DNA from: Hyphomicrobiales bacterium
Lineage (GTDB): Bacteria > Pseudomonadota > Alphaproteobacteria > Rhizobiales > Rhizobiaceae
DNA length: 64,000 nucleotides
Direction: 5' to 3'
Assembly: GCA_900472485.1 (NCBI GenBank)
Contig: UCII01000013.1
Location: 1-64,000 of the forward strand
Within the stretch, counting starts at the first letter, position 1. Every line of letters begins with the position of its first letter. Shown here one piece after another: positions 49,204 through 57,208 of this stretch. A program made the translations under genes and the position numbers. Below the pieces are notes generated by a model. It was given only the letters and a program-made list of their open reading frames with translations. It was not told the DNA's origin and searched no databases.

Positions 49204-49354
49204 TTTTTCTTCCCAAAAGTTAACTTGTTGGGAAACGCCGCAAGTTGTGTGGCATGACCCAGAGCAAATATTGCAGAGGGACATTAGCTCATCTTAGTGG
49301 GATCCGCGCTACCTAAAATGGAAGTGCAGATTGGTGTCTGACAACTGCTCTATA

Positions 49355-49380
49355 AAGCACCGGCGCTGTGCCGGTGCTTA
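49355..49380. terminator. Symmetric hairpin
   Basis: AAGCACCGGC (49355-49364) and GCCGGTGCTT (49370-49379) form a perfect 10-bp stem with a 5-nt loop, between the large hypothetical gene and the methylase remnant. Flanks are AT-rich but no clear U-tract follows. Confidence 0.45.
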
Positions 49381-49432
49381 TGATCAGTCACTTGGCTCGG
49401 CCGGTGATGAGCACTTCCTTGACGTCCTTCGG

Positions 49433-49876
49433 TCACCCCTGTCCCTGAACCGAGTAGCTGCAATCGACCTCCTCGATCCGGAAATTCGAGAAGGTTTCAA
49501 AGACCCCTTCAACGGCATTTAAAGAGAGAATGAAGCGGCCTTTAATCCGGCCGAGAACATCGGCCATTTCCGCGAAATCCTCCCGGCTGAAGACGGCCCG
49601 GCCGTAATCGTCCTCGTTGGCCCAGTATTGCGGATCGAGATAGAAGAGTGTCCCCGGCCGATCGTATCGCTTGATAAAGAGCCGCCAGGAGAGGTTTTCG
49701 ATAACGACACCCGCTAGGCGCTCGTGGATATCTTCCAGCTGGGGAGCAAGCTGCAGCATGTTAAAGCGGCCTCCGTCCATCGTGACGCCGAAGTTCTGCC
49801 CTCGGACCTTGCCGCCGAACGCGAGGCGCTGGAGGTAGAGAAACCTTGCAGCCCGCTCCAGGTCGGTCAGCGTGGC
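49433..49876 (-). pseudogene. 5'-truncated Dam-like DNA adenine methylase
   Basis: The minus-strand frame keeps the C-terminal half of a D12-class N6-adenine methyltransferase: LERAARFLYLQRLAFGGKVRGQNFGV, then motif IV as TLFYLDPQYWANEDDYG (DPPY changed to DPQY), FSREDFAEMADVL and GRFILSLN. The N-terminal AdoMet-binding FxGxG region is absent. Upstream, the reading frame switches abruptly into a transposase N-terminus near 49877. This is therefore a broken gene, probably left by a phage or element. An intact ORF of 115 codons from 49780 exists but would be inactive. Confidence 0.75.
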
Positions 49877-49964
49877 GGCAAACCTCGCTCATCCCTTCGC
49901 CCTCCAGCAGCCGGGCGACAAATCGAAGACGCTCATCCATGACCGAAGTCTTTCTCCACGGCAT
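49877..49964 (-). pseudogene. Relic N-terminus of an IS481-type transposase
   Basis: The frame starting at 49964 reads MPWRKTSVMDERLRFVARLL then EGEGMSEVC, the typical helix-turn-helix start of IS481-family transposases. It breaks off after about 29 codons at the junction with methylase sequence. The rest of the transposase (DDE domain) is missing. IS-end-like repeats lie directly upstream at 49991-50036. Confidence 0.72.
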
Positions 49965-49990
49965 CCACACCTCCCGAGCAAAATCAAAAA

Positions 49991-50036
49991 GTGTTACCCA
50001 TCTCTCCGGTACAAAACGTCACCTATCTTTCAGGTC
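49991..50036 (-). mobile_element. Paired IS-end-like repeats
   Basis: Two related 19-20-base motifs, GTGTTACCCATCTCTCCGGT (49991-50010) and CGTCACCTATCTTTCAGGT (50018-50036), sit upstream of the relic transposase. On the minus strand they read ACC-GGA-N4-GGTAACA-like. Such tandem sites occur near IS481-type ends. A third copy, inverted, lies at 47490. Confidence 0.55.
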
Positions 50037-50118
50037 GGGCACCCCCACCAATTCTGCACGGTTGCTCGTTGCTATGGGCGCAAAAGCTAAACCCATTCGG
50101 CATTTGAAAGCGCCAAAT

Positions 50119-50328
50119 TCACGAGCCAGCTGCTCCAATCCCTTTGGGGCCGTCGAGTCGGGCCATGTCGTCGTCCAAGGTTCGCACTGCTGCTGCCAAA
50201 GTCGCCAGTGCCGACATCATGAGGGCATGGTCCTGGCCTTCCTGGGATTGCGACTGGGACAGAGCAAGAGCTCGATCATGAAGCTGCTGGCCGATTGTAT
50301 CGAGCCTATCGATGGTGTCCTGGTTCAT
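50119..50328 (-). CDS. Small hypothetical protein
   Basis: A 69-residue, Gln/Asp/Leu-rich helical protein (MNQDTIDRLDTIGQQLHDRA...). The ATG at 50328 is six bases after AAGGAG, supporting a real gene; a 13-residue upstream extension is unlikely. No family recognised. It lies in the tRNA-adjacent accessory region. Confidence 0.6.
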   Translation of the reverse strand: MNQDTIDRLDTIGQQLHDRALALSQSQSQEGQDHALMMSALATLAAAVRTLDDDMARLDGPKGIGAAGS

Positions 50329-50537
50329 AGCCGTCTCCTTCACAAGCCAATTCGGCAGAGGTGCCATATGCCTGGGAATGCATGGTGCGGCTTATTTGTT
50401 CCGGGCGAACCTGATCCGCAGGGCGGCGACTGCGACCCGGGATATTGCCGACAATTCCATATCAGGTTTGGCCGGTAGCTCTTTCGATACACATGTTTTG
50501 CGAGACGGCCATAGGCACTAGCCGGCGAGGGGCGCCC

Positions 50538-50792
50538 TCATATAAACTCGACGCCCATGCTGTTAATTTTTCGCCAGCGCACTGCGCAGGCCAACAGCCT
50601 CTCGTCCGAAAGCTGCAGATTGAAGGCGTTGGGCGCGGCCAGAGGGTTTTCGATCTGGATCATGGCGCCGGTATCGGACAGGTTTCGGACGAGGCAATCA
50701 AAGACCGAGTGGCCGTCGTTAAATATGATTTTCGCGCCGAGAAGCGTTCGCTTTCGGATAGCTACCCGGCCTTCGGGTGAGAATGCCGTCAT
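50538..50792 (-). CDS. PilZ-domain protein
   Basis: An 84-residue single-domain PilZ protein. Features are RVAIRKRTLLGAKIIFNDGHSVFDCLVRNLSDTGAMIQIENP and a closing RWRKINSMGVEFI. The first RxxxR motif for c-di-GMP binding is present only loosely (RVAIRKR), and the D/NxSxxG motif appears as NLSDTGA. Many rhizobial genomes carry such small PilZ proteins; c-di-GMP binding is plausible but unproven. The ATG at 50792 follows AAGGAG. Confidence 0.85.
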   Translation of the reverse strand: MTAFSPEGRVAIRKRTLLGAKIIFNDGHSVFDCLVRNLSDTGAMIQIENPLAAPNAFNLQLSDERLLACAVRWRKINSMGVEFI

Positions 50793-51165
50793 CGCGCTGG
50801 CTCCTTGATTTATATGTTCACTAATATGGCATGTTCTAATATCGAAGATGTTAACGGGAAGCGGCGAATTGAACGCTTTCCGTCTGTCAGAGGCAGCGAA
50901 GGGGAGTGGCGGGTATCGACAAGATGTCGGCTGGACGGAGGCGGGCCCAGGCCGGAGCATCGGCACTGCCATATCTTCGAAAGACCATCTCTCCGGCTTG
51001 ATCGCAAGCGGAATATCTCAACAGAGACGGATGAAGGTGGCCACCGGCGAACAAGTCGCCGACAATTGCGTTGTATTTTCAAATGGCCATGAAAATCCAC
51101 GCGACATATCTTGCAAGACGAAATCTGCTCTGGCACCGTGCTGCCATAGGGGATCGGGGTTTTCA
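50793..51165. other. 373-bp region without a recognised gene
   Basis: An open frame runs through from 50848 into the downstream secreted-protein gene, but its upstream part has no ribosome site and no family features, so I treat it as non-coding. Nothing else was recognised. Confidence 0.4.
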
Positions 51166-51492
51166 ATGAGATTGTTTTTGGCAGCGGCCACCATGCTGGT
51201 GATCGCCAATTCCGCGATGGCTGCAGACGATGCCGTGAGCAATGCGTTCCGGGTCTGCAAGATGATCGACAATACCGGCTTGTTTACCGCGCCGTGCCAG
51301 GTTTCCAGCCGGAGGTACGCCGTCATGGCGACCATAGATCTGCCGAGTGCCGATGCCAGAAAGGCCTGCGCGCAGATCACGGGCGTGGCTTCGTCGAAGG
51401 GGCTCCATTTTCCCGGAGGAGAATGGACCGTGCAGATCAAGTCACCGACCAGCGGCGATAAATCCATCGCATTTTGCAGATTGCCGAAATAA
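51166..51492 (+). CDS. Secreted hypothetical protein
   Basis: A 108-residue protein with a clear signal peptide (about residues 1-19, LVIANSAMA-AD). The mature domain has four cysteines (FRVCKMI, APCQVSS, KACAQIT, AFCRLPK), suggesting two disulfides in the periplasm. Family unknown. Good coding character but a weak ribosome site. Located in the accessory region. Confidence 0.7.
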   Translation: MRLFLAAATMLVIANSAMAADDAVSNAFRVCKMIDNTGLFTAPCQVSSRRYAVMATIDLPSADARKACAQITGVASSKGLHFPGGEWTVQIKSPTSGDKSIAFCRLPK

Positions 51493-51592
51493 ACAATCCT
51501 AAGAAAACTGCGTAGCGGCTTTCCGTCCGGAACTGCAAAAAAGGGATGGAGCGTTCTCGCGATTCAAGGAGAACCGGAGGGTTCTAACGCCG

Positions 51593-51844
51593 TCAGGCCG
51601 AGGCGTTCAGTTCCTCTTCGGCATAGGCAAGCTGCAGTTCCATCTGGACCGCATGCATGAAGAGGCCAGCTTGCCGCGAGATTTCGTCGTCTTCCACTCC
51701 CTGTTCGCGCAAGGCGTTGGCAAAGATTGCCATTTCCGAACGCCAGAAGCGGTTTGCCGCCTCGCCTTGTAGCTGCTGAAGGGCTGTGGCACACCGCCTG
51801 ACATCACTGGTACGCCTGTCGGCAGGGAATGGTAGAAGCGACAT
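51593..51844 (-). CDS. DUF6074-family small protein
   Basis: An 83-residue helical protein of the rhizobial DUF6074 family, with the typical opening LLPFPADRRTSDVRRCATALQQLQGEAANRFWRSEM and an acidic end. Function unknown. Rhizobial genomes often carry many paralogues, as they do for DUF982, which is encoded just downstream. Confidence 0.8.
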   Translation of the reverse strand: MSLLPFPADRRTSDVRRCATALQQLQGEAANRFWRSEMAIFANALREQGVEDDEISRQAGLFMHAVQMELQLAYAEEELNASA

Positions 51845-51965
51845 ATTCTCTCCGTCATCGGCAGGAGCGAATCGCCTGCCTCTGTTGGCAAGATCGCCGG
51901 CACTCGTTCATAAAAAGTGAATAATGTCAGAGAGATCCCACCTGTGGCGGGAAGGGAGGGGAATT

Positions 51966-52220
51966 TCATTGCATTACGGATATGCCTGCTTCTCGGGCAG
52001 CCTTGATCAAGGCCTCTCTCACGGCTTCGGCAGGGACGGCGCCAAGCATCGCTTCGAGGCAGATCCGTACCGCTGCGACATAGTCTTCGCCATTTGCCAC
52101 CGGCCAATGTTCCAGCAGCAGCTCTGCAACCTGATGTACCGAATTGACACGGCGGGTTCCGCCGTTCTCTCCCATGACAAGCGTGACAGCTGGAAATGGT
52201 CGTAAAGTGTTTCGTTTCAA
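51966..52220 (-). CDS. DUF982-family protein A
   Basis: An 84-residue protein of the DUF982 family, found almost only in Rhizobiales. Family features are VNSVHQVAELLLEHWPVANGEDYVAAVRICLEAMLGAV and a closing helix AVREALIKAAREAGI. No biochemical function is known. It is one of three same-strand paralogues here. Confidence 0.82.
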   Translation of the reverse strand: MKRNTLRPFPAVTLVMGENGGTRRVNSVHQVAELLLEHWPVANGEDYVAAVRICLEAMLGAVPAEAVREALIKAAREAGISVMQ

Positions 52221-52299
52221 AACGCATTACCTCCGAAACGTTCATGCTTCGGTAACCCAGCAAGAAGCGTTCCGATTCCAAGGATTTTAGTATCGCTAT

Positions 52300-52557
52300 C
52301 TAGTCGAGTACGTCGGCTTCGACGCAGGCCTCGATGAACACTTTTCTGGCGTATTCGCACAGAAACGGGTCGGTCTCGGCTTCGAGGCAGAGGCTTCTGG
52401 CCGAATCGTATTTTTCGCCTCTGATGGTTGGCCAGCGGAAAAGGAGGTGATTGTGGGCTTCCTTCGGGCTTCGGATTACTTCCGGCATGCCGTGGCCGAT
52501 GCGCAGATATACAGGCTCAAGCCACCGGCTTGCGCCGGCACTAAATATCATTTTCAT
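52300..52557 (-). CDS. DUF982-family protein B
   Basis: An 85-residue DUF982 paralogue: SPKEAHNHLLFRWPTIRGEKYDSARSLCLEAETDP then EYARKVFIEACVEADVL. It keeps the WP-x-x-x-G-x-x-Y/F pattern and the final alanine-rich helix of its neighbours. The ATG at 52557 lies 11 bases from GGAG; an upstream ATG at 52614 is in frame but unsupported. Confidence 0.78.
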   Translation of the reverse strand: MKMIFSAGASRWLEPVYLRIGHGMPEVIRSPKEAHNHLLFRWPTIRGEKYDSARSLCLEAETDPFLCEYARKVFIEACVEADVLD

Positions 52558-52746
52558 TTCGATGATGCTCCGACATTGCGATTGAAACTCCTGCCACGGC
52601 AAAAAGTTTCGCAATTTCCGGAAAATCCGTCCGCGCCATTCTGTGAGAGCGGGGCGGCGCTAAACAGTGTGGGCAGCCTGCACGACTTTACGGCAATCAA
52701 GCCTTGCGAAACGGCGTGCAGCAGGTCTCGAAACAGGGCAGCAATC

Positions 52747-53007
52747 CTACTGAACCACCGGCATCTCGAGGGGGACGCCAGCCTCCGATGCCGCAGCGAC
52801 AAAGCTATTGCGGGCCTCCAGCGGCTGTCCCTGTCCCCTTTCGACGTCGGCACAGACCTGCAGAGCCATCATGAAAGCCTTGCCCTCTGCGACAGGCCAT
52901 GCATTCAGCAGCATGTCCAGCGCTTCTTTCGTGTTCGCGACCGTATAGACTTTTCCGGTGCGCTTGCAGATGACCATGATGGGATAATTCCAGTCTTTCT
53001 TATTCAT
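52747..53007 (-). CDS. DUF982-family protein C
   Basis: An 86-residue DUF982 paralogue: NTKEALDMLLNAWPVAEGKAFMMALQVCADVERG then EARNSFVAAASEAGVPLEM. Its strand order and spacing match the other two copies, so the three probably arose by duplication, though they have diverged to low identity. Function unknown. Confidence 0.8.
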   Translation of the reverse strand: MNKKDWNYPIMVICKRTGKVYTVANTKEALDMLLNAWPVAEGKAFMMALQVCADVERGQGQPLEARNSFVAAASEAGVPLEMPVVQ

Positions 53008-53265
53008 GGCAGGAGGCTCCGATCCGACGCCGCCGAAATTAACGTCACGGTGTGCGAAATCTCAAGTTAATTTCAGGCGATATCTGGAGCAGTTTGGAAC
53101 TGTTTCAATCGTCGGAAAATCAATTCGAATGCCGGCGTGATCAACTTTCGAGTCGTAACTTTCGACGTCGTGTTTTTCATAGCAAATCATTGTGCGGAGA
53201 TTACTTGCACTGAGCGATGAGATCATAAGAGACTTCTGGCACAGCGTGGCCGACGGGAGAGGGTG

Positions 53266-53961
53266 ATGGGAAGCTTTGCCGAAATCAAGGAGCGCGCCGA
53301 GAAGCGCAAGGGCGGCGTCGACGGGTTGAAGGCGCTGATGCCCAAGGCGCCGAACCATGAGGCACTGCGTGCTCTGCCCGATGATCGGATCTTGTCGGAG
53401 ATGACGCGCTACATCTTCTATGCGGGTTTCGTGCGGAACGTCATCGATTCGAAATGGGCTGGTTTCGAAGCGGCATTCTCCGGCTTCGATCCTGCTTTTC
53501 TCAATCTGGCGCCGGATGATTATTGGCATGATCTGACCTCGGACGCACGGGTCATCCGCAACGGCGCCAAGATCATGTCGGTCAGGGCCAATGCGCAATT
53601 TGTCCGCGCGATTGCCGATGAGCACGGCAGCGCCGGCCATTTCTTCGCCGATTGGCCGCTGGAGGATCAGACCGGTTTGCTTGCCCTCTTGGACAAGAAG
53701 GCGAACCGGCTCGGCGGCATGACGGGGCAATATCTCCTGCGGGCGATCGGCCGCGACAGCTTCGTCATGAGCCATGACGTTCTCGTCTGCCTCCGGCTTG
53801 CCGGCTTGCCGATTTCCGAAAGCAAGCCGACCAAGAAGGACCTGCGGTTGATCCAGGATCAGTTCAATGCCTGGCACGCAGAGACGGGCCTACCACTCAC
53901 CTATCTCTCGCGCATCTGCGCCTTCTCCGTCGGAATGCCGGGAGAAGAGGACGAGGCCTGA
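53266..53961 (+). CDS. DNA-3-methyladenine glycosylase I (Tag-like)
   Basis: A 231-residue helix-hairpin-helix glycosylase-like protein of the Tag family, which removes 3-methyladenine from alkylated DNA. Relevant segments: RYIFYAGFVRNVIDSKWAGFEAAFSGFDP, IRNGAKIMSVRANAQFVRAI and MTGQYLLRAIGRDSFVMSHDVLVCLRLAG. The typical Tag zinc-ligand cysteines and histidines at the N-terminus are not obvious, so it belongs to a divergent branch. ATG at 53266 behind GGGAGAGGG. It restarts the core-like gene layout. Confidence 0.82.
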   Translation: MGSFAEIKERAEKRKGGVDGLKALMPKAPNHEALRALPDDRILSEMTRYIFYAGFVRNVIDSKWAGFEAAFSGFDPAFLNLAPDDYWHDLTSDARVIRNGAKIMSVRANAQFVRAIADEHGSAGHFFADWPLEDQTGLLALLDKKANRLGGMTGQYLLRAIGRDSFVMSHDVLVCLRLAGLPISESKPTKKDLRLIQDQFNAWHAETGLPLTYLSRICAFSVGMPGEEDEA

Positions 53962-54015
53962 TTGATCTCATCCATCGAATGATGTTGGATCGCGTCGCGA
54001 GATTGGAGGAGCAGA

Positions 54016-55047
54016 ATGACGAACGATAGCAGACCTTTGGCCATCAGCGCACCGGAGCCGCGCTCGCTCGAGCTTATCTTCACCGGGGATGCGCTGTCGC
54101 TCCTTCACTCGAAATACCGCCTCGTCGAGGCAGACCCGGACAATATCGCCGGACTGGGCGACGAGGTGCTCGCTGAGGCGCGCTACATCATCGGCCAGCC
54201 GCCGCTGTTGAAGGAAACGCTGGATCGCATGCCGCAACTGCGCTGTATCCTGAATGTCGAGAGCAATCTCATCAATAACATGCCTTATGAAGTGCTTTTC
54301 GAGCGCGGCATCCACGTCGTGACCACAGGCCTCGTTTTTGCCGAACCGGTCGCCGAGATCGGCCTTGGGTTTGCTCTGAGCCTGGCGCGCGGCATCGCCG
54401 ATGCCGATCTCGATTTCCGCGAGGGCAGGGAACTTTGGGGCGGTGACGGCAACGGCAGCGCCCGGCTGCTTTCGGGCAGCGATATCGGCATTGTCGGCTT
54501 CGGAGATCTCGGCAAGGCGCTGAACCGCGTGCTCTCCGGCTTCCGCGCCGATATCAAAGTGTTCGATCCCTGGATGCCGCCATCGATCCTCAAGGAGCAT
54601 GGCGTGCAGCCCGTTACGCTGGACGAGGTGTTGTCCAGCAGCGATTTCGTCTTCGTGGTCGCATCGGTCACCAGCGAGAACAAGGGTTTTCTCGGTGCGG
54701 AGGCTTTCGCGAAAATGCGCAAGGGAGCGGCCTTCATTCTGCTCAGCCGCGCCGACGTCGTCGATTTCGATGCGCTGATGGCAGCAGTCGCTTCCGGTCA
54801 TATCGTGGCGGCAAGCGATGTCTACCCCGAAGAGCCCCTCGGCCCCGATCATCCCGTGCGCAAGCTCAAGGGCTTCCTCCGCTCGGCCCATCGTGCCGGC
54901 GCGCTCGACAGCGCCTTCAAGAAGATGGGCGACATGGTGCTGGAGGATATGGATCTGATGGACCGCGGCCTGCCGCCGATGCGCTGCAAGCGCGCCGAGC
55001 GGGAGACCGTGTCGCGCATGCGCTCGAAGCCCGTGACGCGCAACTGA
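54016..55047 (+). CDS. D-isomer-specific 2-hydroxyacid dehydrogenase
   Basis: A 343-residue NAD(P)-dependent dehydrogenase of the 2-hydroxyacid family. The dinucleotide motif is IGIVGFGDLGKALNRVLSGF. The substrate region FEPVAEIGLGF-like segment is FAEPVAEIGLGFALSLARG. The usual catalytic Arg/Glu/His set is only partly clear: LLSRADVVD, VYPEEPLGPDHP and the histidine in SAHRAGALD are visible. Substrate unknown. It follows the glycosylase by 54 bases and converges on metI. Confidence 0.85.
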   Translation: MTNDSRPLAISAPEPRSLELIFTGDALSLLHSKYRLVEADPDNIAGLGDEVLAEARYIIGQPPLLKETLDRMPQLRCILNVESNLINNMPYEVLFERGIHVVTTGLVFAEPVAEIGLGFALSLARGIADADLDFREGRELWGGDGNGSARLLSGSDIGIVGFGDLGKALNRVLSGFRADIKVFDPWMPPSILKEHGVQPVTLDEVLSSSDFVFVVASVTSENKGFLGAEAFAKMRKGAAFILLSRADVVDFDALMAAVASGHIVAASDVYPEEPLGPDHPVRKLKGFLRSAHRAGALDSAFKKMGDMVLEDMDLMDRGLPPMRCKRAERETVSRMRSKPVTRN

Positions 55048-55060
55048 TCATGGTTCTCCA

Positions 55061-55091
55061 TTCCCGGCACAGTGTTTCCCCGCGCCGGGAA
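55061..55091. terminator. Hairpin between convergent genes
   Basis: TTCCCGGC (55061-55068) pairs with GCCGGGAA (55084-55091) around a 15-nt loop, in the 63-bp gap between the dehydrogenase and metI stops. No U-tract, so weak. Confidence 0.4.
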
Positions 55092-55110
55092 CAGGTTTGT
55101 CTCGACAGAG

Positions 55111-55767
55111 CTAGCGGCGATCGAGCTGTTTGGCCAAGCGATCGCCCAGCCATTGCATGCCCCAGACCAGGATGATCAGGATGATGACGACGGCGATCAT
55201 GACGCTCGTCTCATAGCGTTGATAGCCATAGCGGATGGCAAGGTCGCCGAGACCGCCGCCGCCGATCGTACCGGCCATGGCAGAAGCGCCGATCAGTGTC
55301 ACCATGGTCACAGTGAAACCGGCGACGATGCCGGGCATCGCTTCCGGTATCAGCACTTCGCGGACGATGGTCCAGCGATTGCCGCCCATGGCGCGCACGG
55401 CATCGATCAGGCCGCGATCGACATCGCGCAGCGAGACCTCGGCAACGCGAGCGTAATAGGGGATCGCTGCGATGGTCAGCGGCACGATCGCGGCCGTCGT
55501 GCCGAGCGCCGTGCCGACGATCAGACGCGTCAGCGGGATGAGGGCGATGAGCAGGATGATGAATGGCACGGCGCGGAAGCCGTCGACCAAGATGCCCAGA
55601 ACGCGGTTGATCGCACTCTGTTCGGCGATGCCGCCGCGGCTGGTGACGACGAGGGCAAGGCCGAGCGGCAGGCCGATGATGAGGGAGAGAAAGCCGGAGG
55701 CGCCCGTCATCCAGATGGTTTGCCAGAAGGAGCGCCAAAGCAGGCCGAGGATTACATCAGTTGTCAT
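55111..55767 (-). CDS. metI: Methionine ABC transporter permease MetI
   Basis: A 218-residue inner-membrane permease with about five helices. The EAA loop appears as ARVAEVSLRDVDRGLIDAVRAMGGNRWTIVREVLIPEAMPGI, which contacts MetN. The end FSVMIAVVIILIILVWGMQWLGDRL-like helix is typical. It overlaps metN by 11 bases and is the last gene of metQ-metN-metI. Confidence 0.93.
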   Translation of the reverse strand: MTTDVILGLLWRSFWQTIWMTGASGFLSLIIGLPLGLALVVTSRGGIAEQSAINRVLGILVDGFRAVPFIILLIALIPLTRLIVGTALGTTAAIVPLTIAAIPYYARVAEVSLRDVDRGLIDAVRAMGGNRWTIVREVLIPEAMPGIVAGFTVTMVTLIGASAMAGTIGGGGLGDLAIRYGYQRYETSVMIAVVIILIILVWGMQWLGDRLAKQLDRR

Positions 55768-56842
55768 AGCCTAGAACCTCCACCCGGGCGGAGCGGGCTT
55801 TCAGAAAATCGCTGACTTTAGCCGGCAAGGTTGCATCGCGCGTCGGCACCGCGACGAAGAAGCGGGCGACGGGCTGGTTCTGGATATGGTCGATGCCGCC
55901 ATGGACCAGCCGGAAGGAGCGGGGAAGGGCGGCCGAAAGCTCGGCAAAGAGTGCACCCTGCGCGGCAGGGCCGGCAAGATCGACGCTCAGGATAGCCTCG
56001 GTGCCCGATGTCGGGGAAAGGCGAGCAGCAATATGGTCGGGAAGCTGCGGGCGGGCCCCGCTGAGCAGGCTGGCGGTGATGTCCTGCTGAGGATTGGCGA
56101 AAACGGTCCACACGGAACCTTCTTCGACGATCCGGCCGGCATCGATGACCGCGACACGATCGGCGATCGAGCGGATCACTTCCATCTCATGGGTGATGAG
56201 CAGGATCGTCAGGCCGAGCTTGCGATTGATGTCCTTCAACAGTGCTAGGATAGATCGGGTAGTTTCGGGGTCGAGCGCCGATGTCGCTTCGTCCGACAGG
56301 AGAATTGCAGGCCGCGCTGCGAGGGCGCGGGCAATGCCGACGCGCTGCTTCTGGCCGCCGGAAAGGGCCGCTGGATAGGCCTTCGCCTTGTCGGCAAGGC
56401 CGACGAGTTCCAACAGCTCGCGGGCACGCTGCAATCGTTCTGCCTTGGCGACGCCTTCGATCTTCAGCGGTAATGCGATGTTTTCCTCGACCGTTCTTGA
56501 GGACAGCAGATTGAAGTGCTGGAAGACCATGCCGATGCGGCGGCGCAGCGGCTGCAATTCCTTCTCCGAAAGGCGGGCGATGTCGCGGCCCTCGATGTGG
56601 ATCTCGCCGCTATCGGCGCGCTCCAGCCCGTTTAGGCAGCGGATCAGTGTCGATTTGCCGGCGCCGCTGCGGCCGATGATGCCGACGATTTCGCCGCGCC
56701 GGGCGGTCAGCGTTATGCCGTCCAGCGCGGGTGTGCTGCCAAACCGGCGGCGGACATCGACCAGGCGGACGATCTCGTCGCCGGCCGTACGCTCGGGCGG
56801 CGCCTGTCCGTCAATCGATGTGGCTGGGGTGAAGGAATTCAT
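55757..56842 (-). CDS. metN: Methionine ABC transporter ATPase MetN
   Basis: A 361-residue ABC ATPase with a C-terminal regulatory NIL domain. Walker A is GRSGAGKSTLIRCLNGLE, the Q-loop IGMVFQHFNLL, the signature LSGGQKQRVGIARAL, and Walker B ILLSDEATSALDP. The NIL/ferredoxin-like domain (about 275-361) binds methionine and inhibits transport when cellular levels are high. ATG at 56842. A longer ORF reaching 57013 runs into the intergenic repeat and is rejected. Confidence 0.94.
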   Translation of the reverse strand: MNSFTPATSIDGQAPPERTAGDEIVRLVDVRRRFGSTPALDGITLTARRGEIVGIIGRSGAGKSTLIRCLNGLERADSGEIHIEGRDIARLSEKELQPLRRRIGMVFQHFNLLSSRTVEENIALPLKIEGVAKAERLQRARELLELVGLADKAKAYPAALSGGQKQRVGIARALAARPAILLSDEATSALDPETTRSILALLKDINRKLGLTILLITHEMEVIRSIADRVAVIDAGRIVEEGSVWTVFANPQQDITASLLSGARPQLPDHIAARLSPTSGTEAILSVDLAGPAAQGALFAELSAALPRSFRLVHGGIDHIQNQPVARFFVAVPTRDATLPAKVSDFLKARSARVEVLGYDN

Positions 56843-56890
56843 TCTGTGTCTCTTTTTGAAAAAACGACCTTTGAGTTCGCGGAGGCCATT

Positions 56891-56940
56891 ATACCCCCCT
56901 CTGTCCCTTTCGGGACATCTCCCCCACAAGGGGGGAGATC
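56891..56940 (+). repeat. 50-bp rhizobial repeat, left arm
   Basis: Begins ATACCCCCCTCTGTCCCTTT and ends CCCCCACAAGGGGGGAGATC. The reverse complement recurs with few changes at 57033-57082. The two arms could pair into a long hairpin with a 92-nt loop. Confidence 0.75.
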
Positions 56941-57032
56941 GTTGTGAGTATGCCGCGCGTTCTGCGAAATAAATCAGCCGGGTATCAGCAGATGCGATGT
57001 TCGTTTCTGGCAATGGCTTGCCACGAGTTTAC

Positions 57033-57082
57033 GATCTCCACCCTTGTGGGGGAGATGTCACGAAAGTGACGGAGGGGGTATG
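57033..57082 (-). repeat. 50-bp rhizobial repeat, right arm
   Basis: On the minus strand it begins CATACCCCCTCCGTCACTTT and ends CCCCCACAAGGGTGGAGATC. Inner palindromes (TTTCGGGA / TTTCGTGA) differ from the left arm by compensating changes within each copy. Confidence 0.75.
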
Positions 57083-57208
57083 TATTCTCCGCGAACTCCA
57101 TAACCAACTATAAACTTCATCGCATCCTAACGCGAAAACATCAAAGGCGGCCCGGGCAAGATGCCCCGGCCGCCGCCGTTCAGCGCTGTCCCCCGCGCCG
57201 TCCTGATA

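Larger units (their letters stand above)
56843..57208. other. 366-bp metQ-metN spacer with an inverted repeat pair
   Basis: No gene is seen. The spacer contains two facing copies of a 50-bp rhizobial repeat (separate entries) and a GC-rich hairpin-prone segment. Because it interrupts an operon, it may set the relative amounts of metQ and metNI mRNA. Confidence 0.5.
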
